Part shown: piece after piece, positions 10,084-20,519 of the stretch
Position numbering within the stretch: the first letter of the stretch is position 1
Layout: the number at the start of each line of letters is the position of its first letter
Source of the DNA: Alphaproteobacteria bacterium UBA4588
GTDB taxonomy: Bacteria; Pseudomonadota; Alphaproteobacteria; Rhodobacterales; Rhodobacteraceae
Assembly: GCA_905182195.1 (NCBI GenBank)
Contig: CAJJAW010000005.1
Span: forward strand, 186,001 to 250,000
Reading direction: 5' to 3'
Length of the DNA: 64,000 bases
The notes under the pieces: generated by a model
Database searches by the model: none
What the model saw: only the letters and a program-made list of their open reading frames with translations
Told to the model about the DNA's origin: nothing
Translations under genes and position numbers: made by a program

Positions 10084-11247
10084 ATGCCCATAATTACCAC
10101 CATTCAAGACCTGAAAGACATATACGAACGCCGCGTCCCAAGAATGTTCTACGACTATTGCGAAAGTGGTAGCTGGACGGAGCAAACCTTACACGACAAC
10201 ATTTCTGATTTTTCTAAACTTCGTCTGCGCCAGCGTGTGGCAATGGACATGGCTAATCGCACAACGGCCACCAAGATGATTGGCCAAGATGTGTCTATGC
10301 CTGTGGCGCTCGCACCCGTGGGCCTAACCGGCATGCAATGCGCAGACGGCGAGATTAAAGCCGCCAAAGCCGCCGCCGCCTTTGGGGTGCCCTACACCCT
10401 ATCAACCATGTCCATCTGCTCCATCGAAGATGTGGCCGCCGCCACTGATGCACCGTTTTGGTTTCAACTCTACACATTGACCGATGAAGACTACACAGAT
10501 CGGCTGATCCAAAGGGTGAAAGACGCCAATTGCTCTGCCTTGGTGATCACCTTGGACCTACAACTGTTGGGCCAGCGCCATAAAGACATAAAAAATGGCC
10601 TCTCCGCCCCACCAAAATTGACCCCAAAAACTATCGCTAACTTGGCAACAAAATGGCGTTGGGGCCTTGAAATGCTCGGCACCAAGCGCCGCGGCTTTGG
10701 CAATATCGTAGGCCATGTGGATGGGATCTCTGACAACTCCTCCCTCAGCGCTTGGACATCAGAGCAATTCGACCAATCCTTGGATTGGAATAAAGTCGAA
10801 CTCTTGATGAAAAAATGGGGTGGCAAGGTCATCTTGAAGGGTATTCTTGATCCTGAAGACGCAAAAATGGCCGCAAAGCTGGGCGCTGATGCAGTCATCG
10901 TGTCCAACCACGGTGGACGCCAGCTGGACGGTGCTTTGTCATCAATTCGGATGCTGCCCAAGATCGTTGAAGCGGTGGACGGTAAATGTGAAGTGTGGAT
11001 GGATGGAGGAATACGCAGCGGTCAAGACATCCTTAAAGCAAAAGCTCTTGGCGCCACCGGCACCATGATTGGCCGCTCTTATATCTATGGCTTAGGGGCC
11101 ATGGGGCAGGCCGGCGTCACCGCAGCACTAGAGGTGATGCACAAGGAATTGGACACCACCATGGCGCTTTGCGGTCACCGAGATATCAACACCGTCAATC
11201 GCGACATCCTCTACATTCCAGATGATTTCGAAGGCCATTGGGCCTAA
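10084..11247 (+). CDS. lldD: FMN-dependent alpha-hydroxy-acid dehydrogenase (L-lactate dehydrogenase type)
   Basis: RVPRMFYDYCESGSWTEQTL, DAVIVSNHGGRQLDGALSSI, VWMDGGIRSGQDILKAKALGATGTMIGR. Confidence 0.9.
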   Translation: MPIITTIQDLKDIYERRVPRMFYDYCESGSWTEQTLHDNISDFSKLRLRQRVAMDMANRTTATKMIGQDVSMPVALAPVGLTGMQCADGEIKAAKAAAAFGVPYTLSTMSICSIEDVAAATDAPFWFQLYTLTDEDYTDRLIQRVKDANCSALVITLDLQLLGQRHKDIKNGLSAPPKLTPKTIANLATKWRWGLEMLGTKRRGFGNIVGHVDGISDNSSLSAWTSEQFDQSLDWNKVELLMKKWGGKVILKGILDPEDAKMAAKLGADAVIVSNHGGRQLDGALSSIRMLPKIVEAVDGKCEVWMDGGIRSGQDILKAKALGATGTMIGRSYIYGLGAMGQAGVTAALEVMHKELDTTMALCGHRDINTVNRDILYIPDDFEGHWA

Positions 11248-11248
11248 G

Positions 11249-11278
11249 CTTGCATGAGGCTCGAGGGCCTCGTGCAAG
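11249..11278. terminator. Long hairpin between convergent lldD and MFS genes
   Basis: CTTGCATGAGGC tcgagg GCCTCGTGCAAG: 12-bp stem with one wobble pair, no clear T-tract. Confidence 0.55.
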
Positions 11279-11280
11279 TA

Positions 11281-12453
11281 CTACAGCCGTCGCAGCAGCA
11301 AAATCAGTGGAATGACCATTAAGCTCAACGCTGACGCACATAGGAACGCTACTCGCAGCCCATGAAACTCCGACACCATCCCCATCAGGGTGGGCGCTAA
11401 GAAAAAGCCTGAAAACCCTATCACCGCCACCCGCGAAATTGCTTCTGTGCGCAGATGATTGGGGACAGACTTGCCGACCAAAGCTAGGCCCAGCGGTCCT
11501 ATTACCGACACCCCAATCCCTAAAATACCGAATCCCACGTATGCCCAAAACGGCGTGGGTGCTAAGGCTGCGAACACCGCCCCGGTGGCGGCAACCAGAG
11601 TTGCCAAAATAATCACCTTAGTATCGGAAAACATCTGCGACACCGCTTGGCCAGAGAATCGGCCCACCGCCATGGTGATCCCCAGCATTGCAGGCCCCAT
11701 GGCCCCCTCAGCCGCGTGCCCCCCCAAAGTTCGCTCAATATGCAGAGCCGACCATGTCTCCACGGTAGCTTCGGTCATAAAGGCAACCAAGACAATTAAA
11801 CCGCAGAGCACAATCGGCCAAAACGGATAGCCTAACACGCTCGCCACATCTTTGGTGCTGTCCCGCACCGGCATATACAAAAAAGCAGACAAGAGGAAAA
11901 TAGTCAAAGCCACATATGAAAAAGCCATGGCCGGCGCAATCTGCGCTTCACGAGCAAAGCCACTAGCCACGGCAGATACCGCGTAACCCACAGAAAAAAT
12001 GGCATGATTTGCATTCATCAATGGCCGTTTGTGCAGCTCTTCCAACTCACTCACGCGCGCGTTCATCAAAACGTCTGTCATGCCAGAGGCTGCCCCCACA
12101 ATCACCATTGATATCCCAAAGGTAAGCGCATTGGGCGCAAACCCGGGTAACAAAAAGCTCGCGGCAAATAACACACTGCTAATCTGCATGCCACGCGCAC
12201 CCAAAATAAGGTCAAACCGCGGGGCCAAAAACATTGAGCTTACAAGACCTAATGCATTGCACAGCAACAATAGCCCAAAGGTGGCATCATTGACTCCAAG
12301 GCGCGCCTTAACCTCAGGTACATAGGCTGCAAAACAGCCCCAAAACAGCCCCACAATCACAAAAGCAACGGCAGGGCGACGCGACAAAGAAAGAGCTTGA
12401 AGAACATACATAGAGCGCTGATTCCACAGAGTCGCAACTCTTGCAAGAAACAA
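11281..12453 (-). CDS. MFS transporter
   Basis: Multiple TM segments; [55 protein letters not shown] is MFS N-terminal-like. Confidence 0.85.
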   Translation of the reverse strand: MFLARVATLWNQRSMYVLQALSLSRRPAVAFVIVGLFWGCFAAYVPEVKARLGVNDATFGLLLLCNALGLVSSMFLAPRFDLILGARGMQISSVLFAASFLLPGFAPNALTFGISMVIVGAASGMTDVLMNARVSELEELHKRPLMNANHAIFSVGYAVSAVASGFAREAQIAPAMAFSYVALTIFLLSAFLYMPVRDSTKDVASVLGYPFWPIVLCGLIVLVAFMTEATVETWSALHIERTLGGHAAEGAMGPAMLGITMAVGRFSGQAVSQMFSDTKVIILATLVAATGAVFAALAPTPFWAYVGFGILGIGVSVIGPLGLALVGKSVPNHLRTEAISRVAVIGFSGFFLAPTLMGMVSEFHGLRVAFLCASALSLMVIPLILLLRRL

Positions 12454-12556
12454 AACACGCAGGGGCTTCCCATTTGCCCCTTATGGCCCTATACGGCGCA
12501 CTTCAACGGGGCCATACACCCTTGGAGGATGCCCCCCCATTTTAAGGAATATAACC

Positions 12557-13204
12557 ATGGCAGGACAGATCCCAGATCTAAACGCTTCGGTACGGACGGG
12601 GACAGGCAAGGGGGCCGCTCGTCAATCTCGCCGCAACGGCAACGTACCAGGCATCGTATTTGGTGGTGATACAGAACCGCTACCAATTGATATCCCGTTC
12701 AACAAATTGTTTCAGCTGTTGAAAGCTGGCCGGTTTAAATCCACATTGTTCAACCTGAAAGTTGAAGGCCACGATGACGTGCGCGTTATTTGTCGTGATG
12801 TGCAGCGAGATACAGTTAAAGATCTTCCAACGCACCTCGACCTAATGCGTTTGCGTCAGACCACCCAAATCAATTTGTTTATTCCAATTGAATTTTTGAA
12901 CCAAGAAACATGCCCTGGCCTCAAAAAAGGTGGTGTTCTAAGTTTGGTTCGTCCAGAGATCGAACTAATAGTGACAGCAGGTGACATTCCGGAAAAAATC
13001 CAAATAGATTTGGCTGGGTTAGAAGTTGGCGACGTAATTACAATTTCTTCTGTTGAACTACCAGAGGGCTCAAAGCCTACTATCGATCGCGACTTTGTGA
13101 TTGCAAACATTGCATCGCCATCTGGCCTGCGTTCTTCTGAAAATGAAGAAGGCGAAGAAGCAGAAGCGGCAGAAGCAGAAGCAGAAGCGGTAGCAGAAGA
13201 GTAG
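12557..13204 (+). CDS. rplY: 50S ribosomal protein L25/general stress protein Ctc
   Basis: [41 protein letters not shown]5/Ctc C-terminal domain and acidic tail [19 protein letters not shown]; next to pth. Confidence 0.95.
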   Translation: MAGQIPDLNASVRTGTGKGAARQSRRNGNVPGIVFGGDTEPLPIDIPFNKLFQLLKAGRFKSTLFNLKVEGHDDVRVICRDVQRDTVKDLPTHLDLMRLRQTTQINLFIPIEFLNQETCPGLKKGGVLSLVRPEIELIVTAGDIPEKIQIDLAGLEVGDVITISSVELPEGSKPTIDRDFVIANIASPSGLRSSENEEGEEAEAAEAEAEAVAEE

Positions 13205-13232
13205 TCTTTTAACCCTACTTTAAAAACAAGTT

Positions 13233-13263
13233 ATAAACCCCACCAAAAGTGGTAGGGTTTATA
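13233..13263. terminator. Stem-loop terminator between rplY and pth
   Basis: ATAAACCCCACcaaaaGTGGtaGGGTTTAT. Confidence 0.6.
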
Positions 13264-13331
13264 CTTTTCAGCTAGTTTGTTTTATGCGCAAGTGGCTTTT
13301 AAATCGTCACGCGTCAGGCTACTCTTATAAA

Positions 13332-14009
13332 ATGAAACTCTTTGTAGGCCTCGGAAATCCGGGAGCAAAATATGCGCAGAACCGCCACAATATCGGCTTT
13401 ATGGCGCTAAATAGAATAGCTGAGGATCATGCCTTCAGCCCTTGGCGCACTAAGTTTCAAGGCCATATCTGCGAGGGCATGTTGGACAATACAAAAGTCC
13501 TGTTACTTAAACCTACAACCTTCATGAACATATCAGGCCAGTCTGTGGGCGAAGCCGCAAGGTTTCACAAAGTTCCTTTGGACCAAATCACAGTGTTTCA
13601 CGATGAATTGGATCTTGCCCCCGGAAAAATGCGCCTGAAACAGGGGGGGGGGCATGCTGGCCACAACGGTCTGCGCTCCATCCATGCGCATCTCGGACCA
13701 GAGTATGCGCGTGTACGGCTGGGAATAGGGCACCCCGGCCATAAGGATGCGGTGGCGGGGTTTGTGTTGCAGGATTTTACCAAAGTTGATCAAGAATGGC
13801 TGGCCGCTTTGCTCAACGGCATTGGAAACGGAGCCGCGCATCTGGCCTCGGGCGATGGGTCCAAATTCATGAATACGGTGGCGCTGCAAACTGCCCCATC
13901 CCACTTGTCCAAGTCTCCAAAGCCAAAATCATCACAAGCCGTAGATCCCAAGCCTCTGGTTGCAGAAACTCACAGCCCTATGCAACGTCTTTTAGATAAG
14001 TTTAAATGA
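13332..14009 (+). CDS. pth: Peptidyl-tRNA hydrolase
   Basis: MKLFVGLGNPGAKYAQNRHNIGFMALNRIA...LLLKPTTFMNISGQSVG...KQGGGHAGHNGLRSI. Start at 13332 rather than 13284. Confidence 0.96.
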   Translation: MKLFVGLGNPGAKYAQNRHNIGFMALNRIAEDHAFSPWRTKFQGHICEGMLDNTKVLLLKPTTFMNISGQSVGEAARFHKVPLDQITVFHDELDLAPGKMRLKQGGGHAGHNGLRSIHAHLGPEYARVRLGIGHPGHKDAVAGFVLQDFTKVDQEWLAALLNGIGNGAAHLASGDGSKFMNTVALQTAPSHLSKSPKPKSSQAVDPKPLVAETHSPMQRLLDKFK

Positions 14010-14945
14010 ACGCATACTTCGAACAGAAAGCCAGTTTCTGCGTGCAATTTGGCGCCACTCTCACAGCGCGGCTGCTGCGCCATCTGCTGCCCTTGATTTA
14101 TCCCCGCTCTGCTCATAGTTGCCGCACAGCAGGATCGCTCTTCCCCTTAGCTGACAACCTGCCTTTGCGGCACGCAGGTGGCATGCATCCGCCACTATTG
14201 AGCCTGGTATTTTCTAAACATGAAACCTTTTTAGCAGAGTTTATAAACAGAACGCCGCAGACCAATGAAGTGCGCCGCGCCGCTGGCCTGATCGCGGCGA
14301 CCCACTAGCTGAAAGCTCATACCAGGGAAAATTTGATCGTCTCTGGACTGGGCACCAGTGCGAGATCAATTTAAAATTTAACTAATTCCACCTTAATGTG
14401 GGCCCAAACTATGGGCCGGCAAAGAGTTTAATTGTCCTGGCACCCCAATGGCCCGAGAGCTTCCCACCTGCAGCTGTCTCAATTGTGCATGATGCGTAAG
14501 GATGTGACCCTCACGCCCTTAGAGGTTACGCGGCCTGAAGATCTGCTGCGTCTACAAGCCTATATTTGGGCCGATCCGCTCGAAAGGCTACCAATACCGA
14601 TGCCACCATAGCTCTTGCGCCGCCCTGTCCCGCCAAAGCCAACGCAAGTGGCTAGATAACCAGACCAGCGTGGGACCAAACGGAGTATTGCCATTTGATT
14701 TATTCGACTGTTGCGTGACAATATTTTCCAACCAAAGAAAAAGAACTGGTGAGGGACATTATCTCAAAAACAGGACCCGAGCGCATTATCCTGCGGCTTG
14801 GCTGAGAATAGAAGCAGACGGCCATGGTCCCAGCGCGGGTATGCAGCTAGACATGTGGCAAAATGACGAATCTATCACCCTCGGCCGTATGAATTTACAT
14901 AGCAGTGGATCGATTGGACGTCCCCAACTCTGGAAGGTGCATAGC
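14006..14945 (+). pseudogene. Degraded DUF2332-family gene
   Basis: Collinear fragments in different frames resemble my memory of DUF2332 proteins: FGATLTARLLRHLL...RTPQTNEVRRAAGLIAATH; KDVTLTPLEVTRPEDLLRLQAYIWADPLERLP; STVA*QYFPTKEKELVRDI; AWLRIEADGHGPSAGMQLDMWQNDESITLGRMNLH. In-frame stops and frame changes between fragments. Confidence 0.8.
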
Positions 14946-15317
14946 ATGCAAAAAGACTTTGAAATCAATGTGATTGGCCTGCCTTTGGCCGCCTGTTCCA
15001 AAAACCCTCTCACCGGGTTTTTCAGAGATGGATCTTGCAACACCTGCGCAGAAGATGCGGGCAGCCATACAGTTTGCGTTGTGATGACCGCTGAATTTTT
15101 GGCCTTTTCAAAATATCTTGGCAATGACCTCAGCACGCCGCGACCAGAGTTTAGCTTTCCAGGCCTGAACCCGGGCGACAGTTGGTGCTTGTGTGCGGGA
15201 CGCTTTTTGCAGGCCCATCAAGAGGGCTGTGCGCCACAGGTTCAACTTGCCTCAACCCATCAAAAAGCTATGGAAGTTGTGCCGATAGAGGTCTTGAGGC
15301 TCTACGCAGCTCAATAA
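14946..15317 (+). CDS. DUF2237 family protein
   Basis: MQKDFEINVIGLPLAACSKNPLTGFFRDGSCNTCAEDAGSHTVCVVMTAEFLAFSKYLGNDLSTPRPEFSFPGLNPGDSWCLCAGRF; in-frame ATG inside track ORF 14670-15317. Confidence 0.85.
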   Translation: MQKDFEINVIGLPLAACSKNPLTGFFRDGSCNTCAEDAGSHTVCVVMTAEFLAFSKYLGNDLSTPRPEFSFPGLNPGDSWCLCAGRFLQAHQEGCAPQVQLASTHQKAMEVVPIEVLRLYAAQ

Positions 15318-15379
15318 ATTAAAGGCTTGGTATGATAGCCGGCCCGTAACTGTTCACAGTTAGTGACTATAGAGGTCGG

Positions 15380-16612
15380 CTATGCACCGTTGTTCATTGT
15401 GATGTCCAAGGCGGCAGCCACAGTGAAAATGTCCTTATCGCCACGACCACACATATTCATGCAGATCAGGTGGTCACTTGGAAAAGTTGGGGCTATTTTC
15501 ATCACATGCGCCAGTGCATGGCTGGGCTCAAGCGCAGGAATAATCCCCTCAAGCTCACAGCACAGTTGGAACGCCTCTAGCGCCTCCACATCTGTGATTG
15601 ATACATATTTTGCACGACCAATTTCATGCAGCCATGCATGCTCTGGTCCTATACCTGGGTAATCTAAGCCAGCAGAAATCGAGAATCCTTCTAAAATTTG
15701 ACCATCATCATCCTGCAAGAGATAGGTGCGATTTCCATGTAAGACCCCTGGGCGCCCACCAGTCAGAGAGGCGCAATGTTCCATTTTCGAATTCACGCCC
15801 TTACCACCGGCTTCCACACCGATGATTTCTACTTCTTTGTCGTCAAGGAACGGGAAAAACAGCCCCATGGCATTGGATCCTCCCCCAATGGCAGCTATCA
15901 AGGTATCAGGCAAACGGCCTTCTTGCCCAAGCATCTGCTCCTTCGTTTCCTTGCCAATGATTGCCTGAAAATCACGTACCATCGCTGGATAAGGGTGTGG
16001 TCCCGCCACAGTACCAATGCAATAGAATGTGTCGTGAATATTAGTAACCCAATCGCGCAGTGCATCATTCATGGCGTCTTTCAATGTACCACGGCCGGAG
16101 GTCACAGGCACAACTTCGGCACCTAAAAGTTTCATGCGAAAAACATTAGGGGCTTGGCGCTCAACATCATGAGCACCCATATAAACGATACATTTTAATC
16201 CAAATTTTGCACAAACGGTGGCCGTTGCCACACCATGCTGGCCCGCACCTGTTTCAGCAATAATACGGGTTTTTCCCATGCGGCGGGCCAAAATAATCTG
16301 ACCCAAAACATTATTAATCTTATGTGCCCCAGTGTGGTTCAACTCATCACGTTTAAGATACACTTTCGCGCCACCCAAGTGTTTGGTCAAACGGTCTGCA
16401 TAATAAAGGGGGCTCGGGCGCCCAACGTAATTGGTCCACAGATCCTGCATCTCAGCCCAAAAACTATCATCTGTTTTTGCAAACTCATATTGCGCTTCAA
16501 GATCTAAAATTAACGGCATCAGAGTTTCTGATACAAAGCGCCCACCAAAATTGCCAAAACGGCCTTGTTCATCTGGGCCTGTCATGAAGCTGTTAAACAG
16601 ATCATCAGCCAT
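15380..16612 (-). CDS. trpB: Tryptophan synthase beta chain
   Basis: [14 protein letters not shown]-like N-terminus, [41 protein letters not shown]. Confidence 0.98.
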   Translation of the reverse strand: MADDLFNSFMTGPDEQGRFGNFGGRFVSETLMPLILDLEAQYEFAKTDDSFWAEMQDLWTNYVGRPSPLYYADRLTKHLGGAKVYLKRDELNHTGAHKINNVLGQIILARRMGKTRIIAETGAGQHGVATATVCAKFGLKCIVYMGAHDVERQAPNVFRMKLLGAEVVPVTSGRGTLKDAMNDALRDWVTNIHDTFYCIGTVAGPHPYPAMVRDFQAIIGKETKEQMLGQEGRLPDTLIAAIGGGSNAMGLFFPFLDDKEVEIIGVEAGGKGVNSKMEHCASLTGGRPGVLHGNRTYLLQDDDGQILEGFSISAGLDYPGIGPEHAWLHEIGRAKYVSITDVEALEAFQLCCELEGIIPALEPSHALAHVMKIAPTFPSDHLICMNMCGRGDKDIFTVAAALDITMNNGA

Positions 16613-16678
16613 TTTTATCTCCCTTGAGAATATTATTTAGAGGTAGCGCCGGTGATATGTAAGGTAAAGACCCTACGG

Positions 16679-17341
16679 TCAACCTGCGGTGTTTTGACTA
16701 TTTGCCTGTACCACAAATTCAGCCATCAATTCAGGGCTTTTTTGGCCAGGAGTAATTTCAATGCCAGAACTAACGTCAACGTGCTGAGCACCAGATAGCT
16801 GTACAGCCTCTGCAACATTGGCGGGTGTCAAACCACCAGCAAGCATCCAAGGCACAGACCACGTTTCACCATGCAAGAGCATCCAGTCAAAAGACAGGCC
16901 ATTACCACCGGGCAAATCATGCCCAGACAACGGCTTTGCGTCCAATAAAAGCTGATCTGCAGCGAACGCGTAACTTTGTGCCCGCCTAATATCCTCCATA
17001 GTGGCAATGCCTAAAGCCTTCATGACTGGCAAACCATAGCGCACTTTCACCTCTGCAACCCGCTCAGGGCTTTCCATCCCATGCAATTGCAACATGTCCA
17101 GTGGCACACAAGTCGTTATCTTATCGAGGAGTGCATTATCCGCATTAACCACAAGCGCAACCTTAACGATTCCTACGGGAACGCGCAGCGCCAGCTCTCT
17201 AGCCTTTTTAATGTCCAAGTTACGAGGAGACTTAGAAAAAAATACGAACCCCACATAGGCCGCACCAGCCTTGGCTGCAGCGTCAATATCTTGAATTGTG
17301 GTAAGGCCACATAGCTTTGACTGAATACGCATTAAGCTCAA
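16679..17341 (-). CDS. trpF: Phosphoribosylanthranilate isomerase
   Basis: [34 protein letters not shown]...[29 protein letters not shown]. Confidence 0.96.
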   Translation of the reverse strand: MSLMRIQSKLCGLTTIQDIDAAAKAGAAYVGFVFFSKSPRNLDIKKARELALRVPVGIVKVALVVNADNALLDKITTCVPLDMLQLHGMESPERVAEVKVRYGLPVMKALGIATMEDIRRAQSYAFAADQLLLDAKPLSGHDLPGGNGLSFDWMLLHGETWSVPWMLAGGLTPANVAEAVQLSGAQHVDVSSGIEITPGQKSPELMAEFVVQANSQNTAG

Positions 17342-17688
17342 GACCCCCCGTCAAGGATCGCCAGAATATCGTCCTGTTCTTTGACCGTTTCAGTTTTCAA
17401 TTTTGTAACTTCGCGCTCCAAGCGCACCACTTGGCGATGTTCAGATTTGGCCGCGTTGCGGTGCTTCATTTCTCGTAGCCATTCCCAGACGAAACCGATT
17501 AATAACCCGGCTCCAACACCTAAAAAAATTACGATAAAAAGAGGCACTCGTACTTGAACGTTAAATCCTATTAAATCTCCTAATAGCTCTGGAATAAGAT
17601 TCAGAATAACATTACCCCTATTGGCAAGTGCTACGATAACCAGCCCTACCGCAATAAACCCCAAAACAAAGTACCGCAGATAACGCAT
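17338..17688 (-). CDS. LapA-domain (DUF1049) membrane protein
   Basis: [35 protein letters not shown]...[26 protein letters not shown]. Confidence 0.8.
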   Translation of the reverse strand: MRYLRYFVLGFIAVGLVIVALANRGNVILNLIPELLGDLIGFNVQVRVPLFIVIFLGVGAGLLIGFVWEWLREMKHRNAAKSEHRQVVRLEREVTKLKTETVKEQDDILAILDGGS

Positions 17689-17689
17689 T

Positions 17690-17971
17690 TTATTTTCCGT
17701 TGAGGCGGTCTCGCAGAAGCTTACCTGTCTTGAAAAACGGAACGTGTTTTTCCTCAACCGCTACAGACTCGCCTGTACGAGGATTTCGGCCAGTGCGCGA
17801 TTCCCGTTTCTTGACAGAGAATGCTCCGAAGCCGCGCAGCTCAACGCGATCACCGCCTGCCATAGTATTGATAATCTCTTCAAAAATTGTGCTTACAATA
17901 CGCTCAACATCGCGCTGATGTAGATGCGGATTTTCGTCCACAAGTTTCTGGACTAATTCTGACCGAATCAT
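17690..17971 (-). CDS. ihfB: Integration host factor subunit beta
   Basis: [70 protein letters not shown]. Confidence 0.96.
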   Translation of the reverse strand: MIRSELVQKLVDENPHLHQRDVERIVSTIFEEIINTMAGGDRVELRGFGAFSVKKRESRTGRNPRTGESVAVEEKHVPFFKTGKLLRDRLNGK

Positions 17972-18209
17972 GTTACCCCCATTCAAACAAAAAACTATGG
18001 GCCACCCAAGACCTGTATTTACGGTATAGGAAAAGTAGCATCCCTGTGAACCTACTGTTTTAAAGTTATGTGCATAAAATCGCATTTACGATGATTTTAG
18101 TAAGTAAATAACTCTCCTATGAGCCTCTTATGAGCCTCTCAAAGTATTTTTTCTAGAATTTTAAGAAAATTATTAAGACTTAAGTCAACATTCTTAGTTA
18201 TTTGATTCG

Positions 18210-18236
18210 ATAAAGCCCCACCGAAGCGGGGCTTTA
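18210..18236. terminator. Intrinsic terminator downstream of rpsA
   Basis: ATAAAGCCCC accgaagc GGGGCTTTAT, AT-rich flanks. Confidence 0.85.
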
Positions 18237-18263
18237 TTATAATTTTTATTAATATCTAAGATA

Positions 18264-19940
18264 TTATTCTTCTGTTTTAAGTGCTGCACCCAAAATGTCG
18301 CCCAATGAAGCACCTGAGTCGGAAGACCCATACTGCTCCACAGCTTCTTTTTCTTCTGCAATCTCGCGACCTTTGATTGACAGGCCCAAACGACGCGTCT
18401 TCGCGTCAATGTTAGTCACTCGTACGTCAACCTTATCACCTAAACCAAAGCGGTCTGGGCGTTGCTCTGCACGGTCCCGTGAGAGATCAGAACGGCGGAT
18501 GAAAGATTTCATTCCTTCGTACTCAACTTCAACGCCACCCTCTTCTATCGCAGTTACTTCAACAGTGATTATCGAACCACGCTTTACGCCACCAACTGCG
18601 TCAGCAAATTTGTCACCGCCTAATGCTTTGACAGACAAACTAATGCGTTCTTTCTCAACATCCACCTCAGAAACAACAGCCTGAACCATGTCACCTTTGC
18701 GATATTCGCTGATCACATCTTCGCCACGGCCTTCCCATGTCAAATCTGACAGGTGGACCATACCATCGATATCGCCTTCTAAGCCAATGAACAAACCAAA
18801 TTCGGTGATGTTTTTAACTTCACCTTCAACTTGGCTACCCTCAGGGTTTTGCTCTGCGAACACTTCCCATGGATTACGCTGAGTCTGTTTCAATCCCAGG
18901 GAAACGCGACGCTTAACGCCATCAATTTCCAGAACCATCACATCAACTTCTTGGGAAGTTGATACAATTTTACCTGGGTGTACATTTTTCTTAGTCCAAG
19001 ACATCTCAGACACGTGGACCAAACCTTCAACACCTGCTTCAAGTTCAACAAATGCACCATAATCGGTAATATTTGTTACGCGGCCTTTATGCTGCGAAGC
19101 CAGTGGATATTTGACACTAACAATATCCCACGGGTCGTCCATCAACTGTTTCATGCCGAGGCTGATGCGATGAGTTTCTTTGTTGATTTTGACAACCTGA
19201 ACTTTGACGGTTTCGCCAATTGTCAAGATTTCTGATGGGTGGTTCACACGACGCCAAGCCATATCAGTGACGTGCAGCAGGCCGTCTACGCCGCCAAGAT
19301 CCACAAACGCACCGTATTCAGTGATGTTTTTCACAACACCATCAACATTGTCGCCTTCAGCCAATTTTCCAATGACTTCAGCGCGCTGTTCAGCACGGGA
19401 TTCTTCCAAGATTGCACGACGGGATACAACGATATTTCCACGACGGCGGTCCATTTTTAAAATTTGAAAAGGTTGCTTCAGGCCCATCAATGGGCCAGCA
19501 TCACGCACAGGGCGTACGTCAACTTGGCTGCCTGGTAGGAACGCCACCGCGCCGCCGAGGTCAACTGTAAAGCCACCTTTAACCCGGCCAAAGATAGCGC
19601 CATCAACCCGCTCCTCGTCGGCATAAGCTTTTTCTAAACGATCCCAAGCTTCTTCACGGCGAGCCATTTCACGGCTAATTACAGCCTCACCTTTGGAGTT
19701 TTCAGCAGCACGCAGGAAAACTTCGACCACGTCACCTACTGAAATTTCTGGAGATTCGCCTGGATCTGCGAATTCTTTAATATCCACGCGGCCTTCCATT
19801 TTGTAGCCCACGTCGATTATCGCTTGCCCCGCTTCGATTGCGATGACTTTGCCTTTGACAACTGTACCCTCTTCAGGTGTGTCAACTTCGAAGCTTTCTT
19901 GCAGAAGGGCTTCGAATTCCTCCATTGTTACGCTTGCCAT
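18264..19940 (-). CDS. rpsA: 30S ribosomal protein S1
   Basis: MASVTMEEFEALLQESF...; repeated S1 domains (GAFVDLGGVDGLLHVTDMAWRRVNHPSE, GAFVELEAGVEGLVHVSEMSWTKKNVHPG). Start at 19940; the track ORF extends to 20183. Confidence 0.97.
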   Translation of the reverse strand: MASVTMEEFEALLQESFEVDTPEEGTVVKGKVIAIEAGQAIIDVGYKMEGRVDIKEFADPGESPEISVGDVVEVFLRAAENSKGEAVISREMARREEAWDRLEKAYADEERVDGAIFGRVKGGFTVDLGGAVAFLPGSQVDVRPVRDAGPLMGLKQPFQILKMDRRRGNIVVSRRAILEESRAEQRAEVIGKLAEGDNVDGVVKNITEYGAFVDLGGVDGLLHVTDMAWRRVNHPSEILTIGETVKVQVVKINKETHRISLGMKQLMDDPWDIVSVKYPLASQHKGRVTNITDYGAFVELEAGVEGLVHVSEMSWTKKNVHPGKIVSTSQEVDVMVLEIDGVKRRVSLGLKQTQRNPWEVFAEQNPEGSQVEGEVKNITEFGLFIGLEGDIDGMVHLSDLTWEGRGEDVISEYRKGDMVQAVVSEVDVEKERISLSVKALGGDKFADAVGGVKRGSIITVEVTAIEEGGVEVEYEGMKSFIRRSDLSRDRAEQRPDRFGLGDKVDVRVTNIDAKTRRLGLSIKGREIAEEKEAVEQYGSSDSGASLGDILGAALKTEE

Positions 19941-20042
19941 GTGGCGTTTAATCCTTACGTTTTTGTTTCTGGCCGTGCGGTTGTCTCCGCCGGTCTTGAG
20001 TTGCATTGGTCCAACACGCAAACCAGATTTAGAATACCAAGA

Positions 20043-20064
20043 AGGGCCGGTGGAAGCCGGCCCT
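20043..20064 (-). promoter_or_regulatory. Perfect hairpin in the presumed rpsA 5' leader
   Basis: AGGGCCGG tggaag CCGGCCCT: 8-bp perfect stem about 100 nt upstream of the rpsA start. Confidence 0.5.
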
Positions 20065-20240
20065 ACTGCAATACCTGAAATCCGCAACTGTTTCCGCCGT
20101 TTGGACAGAGCAGCGTATAGGCTGGAATTTGCAATCTTGCAAGACCTCATCGCCAATGCCGTATTGCAAAAGGGGACAGCCAAAAGCCAACTTTTAATAT
20201 AAAATACTTACCAGATCTGCAATTTGAATCTCAAGAGGTT

Positions 20241-20519
20241 TTGGCTACCATTGAGGACACCATAAATGCCCAGAATTCTGCCATGGGTGCTGGAAAACCC
20301 GGATCACACCATGCCCAAAACAGTAATCATAGCCATCTGTTGATCAAGGTTTCCATGCTTGCCAAGCCATATCGTGATCGTGATTTCATCGTAGAGATTC
20401 GCAACGCCACCGAGCCGACGGTCAAAGCCCATCTGCAACAGCCCCACTATTTTTCACTTTCGATCAGCTTTTTCGATCATCTCCAGATCACTAATAAGTA
20501 CGCAGGTTCTGCTGCCTAG
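20241..20519 (+). CDS. Small ORF of unknown identity (TTG start in track), possibly a fragment
   Basis: No family recognised; open frame continues upstream of the proposed start. Confidence 0.3.
   Translation: MATIEDTINAQNSAMGAGKPGSHHAQNSNHSHLLIKVSMLAKPYRDRDFIVEIRNATEPTVKAHLQQPHYFSLSISFFDHLQITNKYAGSAA

Noticed and set aside
13140-13203. GCAGAAGCGGCAGAAGCAGAAGCAGAAGCGG tandem-like repeat
   Set aside because: Low-complexity acidic C-terminal tail of L25, common in this family.
14670-15317. 215-aa ORF read as a novel two-domain fusion
   Set aside because: Its N-terminal third is the tail of the decayed DUF2332 gene; DUF2237 has its own ATG at 14946.
18264-20183. N-terminal extension of S1 in the track ORF
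   Set aside because: Canonical S1 begins at MASVTMEEFEALLQ (19940); the extension lies over the leader hairpin.
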